DNA from: Daphnia pulex
Lineage: Eukaryota > Arthropoda > Branchiopoda > Diplostraca > Daphniidae
Reading direction: 5' to 3'
DNA length: 64,000 bases
Assembly: GCF_021134715.1 (NCBI RefSeq)
Contig: NC_060018.1
Coordinates: 12,231,501-12,295,500, forward strand
Positions 62,001 to 64,000 of the stretch are shown one piece after another. A program made the position numbers and the translations under genes. Every line of letters begins with the position of its first letter. The first letter of the stretch is position 1. The notes under the pieces are model-generated. The model had not been told where the DNA came from, made no database searches, and saw only the letters and a program-made list of their open reading frames with translations.

Positions 62001-64000
62001 TCAAAGATGTTTGACCCGTCGCGGGAATTGATTTATTCATCAAAAAGCTCAATTTCCGCGAATCCATTAACGCGTTTATTTATATCCATTCCCAGAAAAA
62101 AGCCAACCTGTGATGGATGACCATCAAAACACGCCTAGCCCCCCCCTTCCACCATTTCAATAATAATTTTAAAAAAGAAAAGTTGTCTTAATGCACCTCG
62201 TTTCTTTGTGAATGAACAAGAAAAAAAATAAACAAGACACACAACATCAGTGTTGGTTTTGACTGCAGTACACGACACAAAAAAGATGAAAATCTCGGAA
62301 AAATCTCTTGTTACGTGTGTTGTTCACAATCACATTACATTAGACACACACGTGTAACAAAAGCCGACATCAGAGGGTCAAAAGAAGATTTCTTCATTTC
62401 GCTTCGAATGTGAACCATTTCCGTCACTGACATGTGAAAACGAACAACAAGAAAAGGGAATTGTTTACCTTTTTTTAAAAAACACAGGTAAAAAAAAAAT
62501 AAAATAATAATTCCATTTTCTGCTTGGTCATGTGAGTCCAACAATTTTTCTTTTTAAAAATCACTTTCAAGACATAAGACGCCCCCTTTGGCTTCCCACC
62601 AAACGATTTCTTCATTTACTCGATAAACAAAATGTAAAATTAATCAAATAAAACAAAACAAGACATTTTTTTCGTCCGAATTCTTTGGCAAATTTTCAAT
62701 CGCAATACAAAATTCGCACAGAGTTTGTGCGTTTGGCTCGAGCGTGTGACGGACAAAGTTCGTCTGAAGTGAAAAAATAAGACAAATAATTATTTTATTT
62801 TTCAAACAAAAACAGGAAAAAAAGATTTCGCCGACTTTGCGGCGACCGAGACGCCATCGGGGGGGGTATATAATAATCATCTACCTCCAGGCTGAAATGA
62901 GGTGGGCGGTTACTTTCGCGGCCCTTTGCGGATATATCTTTTATTTTTGTATTTTTTAAAAAGGTAAAAAAATAAAAGAAATTACTGATGATGCACCACC
63001 AGCAACGGCTGTCGACCCAAATTTCTTACTATGCCTCCCACAATATTATTTTCAATGACAAAATGATCATCATTTCCCCCCACCCAAACGTATCCAAACG
63101 TATCCATCGACCCCCGTTTCGTTACTATCCCCTCCGCCTTCCTAGTCGTTAGATCACAGATGGAAAAAAAATTTCAAAAAAGATAGAACACATTTGTGTT
63201 TACATCTCCTTTCTATATTCCATTTCCTCTTGCTGCATTTATATTTGGTTGTGTACAGGAAGATGGGAATCATCTCCCGTGTCACGCGCCATCTGCCACA
63301 CACCACCGGTGCGACCACTGCCTGTCACAATGGGTGGCATATCGTGCGTGCCATAACAATAACAGAAACTGAAAGCTAGAGCTAAAAAGAAAAAGAAAGA
63401 AAAACAAGAAGAGGAGCTAGACGATAATGGATTCGAACCGCGTGACAGATGCCGAGACTCTCGAGTGGCGCCAATTTCAAAAATGGTTCGCGTTTCTTTC
63501 TTTTTAAATTATTTAAAAATAAAAAACTCGATGGATAAAACCAAAAAAGTTTTGGGTTTTTGTGACGACGACTACGACGAATGCAAAAATCTATAAATAA
63601 AAATAAAAGAAACACTAGCAACTCAATTTAATTGCCCTGCGAATGAATATAAAAACGAGACACACAACTGGCAGCCGGGTATAGTAAGAAATGGTCAGAG
63701 ATTACAGTCGGCGCCGCCGAGCGTGAAGCAATTCACGCAAAAAAAAGAAAAAGGGACAACAACGAAAAAAGAAAACCAACAGAAATAAATTTCTTATCGC
63801 CTTTTCTTAGTTTGAGAATGATGACCATTTTAAAAACACAACCCCAAAAAAAGACTCTTGGGTTGGCGAATTGATTTTTTTTTCCCGCTCTAATCTCGTC
63901 TACAGGTATTTTGCCGAAAAGAACTTGTCTCATTTCCCGGTTATCCCGAAACCAAATACCCCCCCCAAAAAAAATACCCAAAAAACTTTTTTGGCTAAAT

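Larger units (their letters stand above)
53255..64000. other. Gene-poor region upstream of Myc
   Basis: In 10.7 kb I find no linked exons or recognisable domain on either strand. It contains C-runs (53683-53697, about 54300-54311), CA/GT tracts (53927-53939, 54189-54212), an ACT repeat (55998-56023), CTT repeat (56204-56222), ATT repeat (58976-59001) and a perfect palindrome (58858-58883). It may hold Myc control sequences or distal leader exons. Such parts cannot be identified from sequence alone. Confidence 0.45.

Noticed and set aside
63429..63439. GGATTCGAACC, which resembles a tRNA T-loop (B box) on the minus strand
   Set aside because: The T-stem does not pair and no anticodon, D arm or acceptor stem can be drawn around it.

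Overview
The window looks like nuclear DNA of a branchiopod crustacean, most likely a Daphnia-type water flea. The gene models have typical animal introns of about 55-150 nt with GT-AG borders. One gene belongs to the secreted C1q-domain type that I recall as multiplied in Daphnia. The other recognisable genes are conserved animal genes: an SLC12 cation-chloride cotransporter, the TBP-like factor TRF2, MRGBP, tRNA isopentenyltransferase TRIT1 and the proto-oncogene Myc. No bacterial, plastid or viral gene was recognised. The species call is an inference; no database search was possible.

Layout, left to right. At 1-116 a possible first coding exon and leader exon of a minus-strand gene leaves the window. 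At 3346-6689 (minus) lies an eight-exon secreted protein with a long uncharacterised N-terminal region, duplicated coiled-coil exons and a C-terminal C1q domain; an apparent 2-bp frameshift lies in its seventh exon. A TATA/initiator core promoter sits at 6893-6929. The divergent gene at 8252-13099 (plus) is a complete 23-exon NKCC/NCC-type SLC12 transporter of 1095 residues. At 14083-14642 (minus) three phase-compatible exons suggest an unrecognised small gene. TRF2 (16417-17511) and MRGBP (18481-19148) follow, both on the minus strand.

From 20411 to 42656 (minus) a single gene, TRIT1, encodes 543 residues in seven exons spread over 22 kb. Four of its introns are 3.5-6.7 kb, against about 60-80 nt for most introns nearby. 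The largest insert I could find in them is a 283-bp foldback element at 24665-24947. Myc (49877-52699, minus) follows with three coding exons; Myc box 1, Myc box 2, the EEIDVV acidic motif and the bHLH-zipper are all present. A 5' untranslated intron and a G-quadruplex-type G-run lie just upstream. The last 11 kb (53.3-64 kb) show no gene I can support and contain simple repeats and a perfect 26-bp palindrome.

No operon-like joint pathway links these genes. TRF2 (core promoter recognition), MRGBP (NuA4/TIP60 acetyltransferase complex) and Myc (E-box transcription factor) are all transcription/chromatin factors. TRIT1 modifies tRNA A37. The left part holds a secreted innate-recognition-type protein and an ion transporter likely to serve osmoregulation. 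The most unusual items are the C1q gene's architecture and frameshift, the foldback element, the giant TRIT1 introns and the Myc-upstream G-run.
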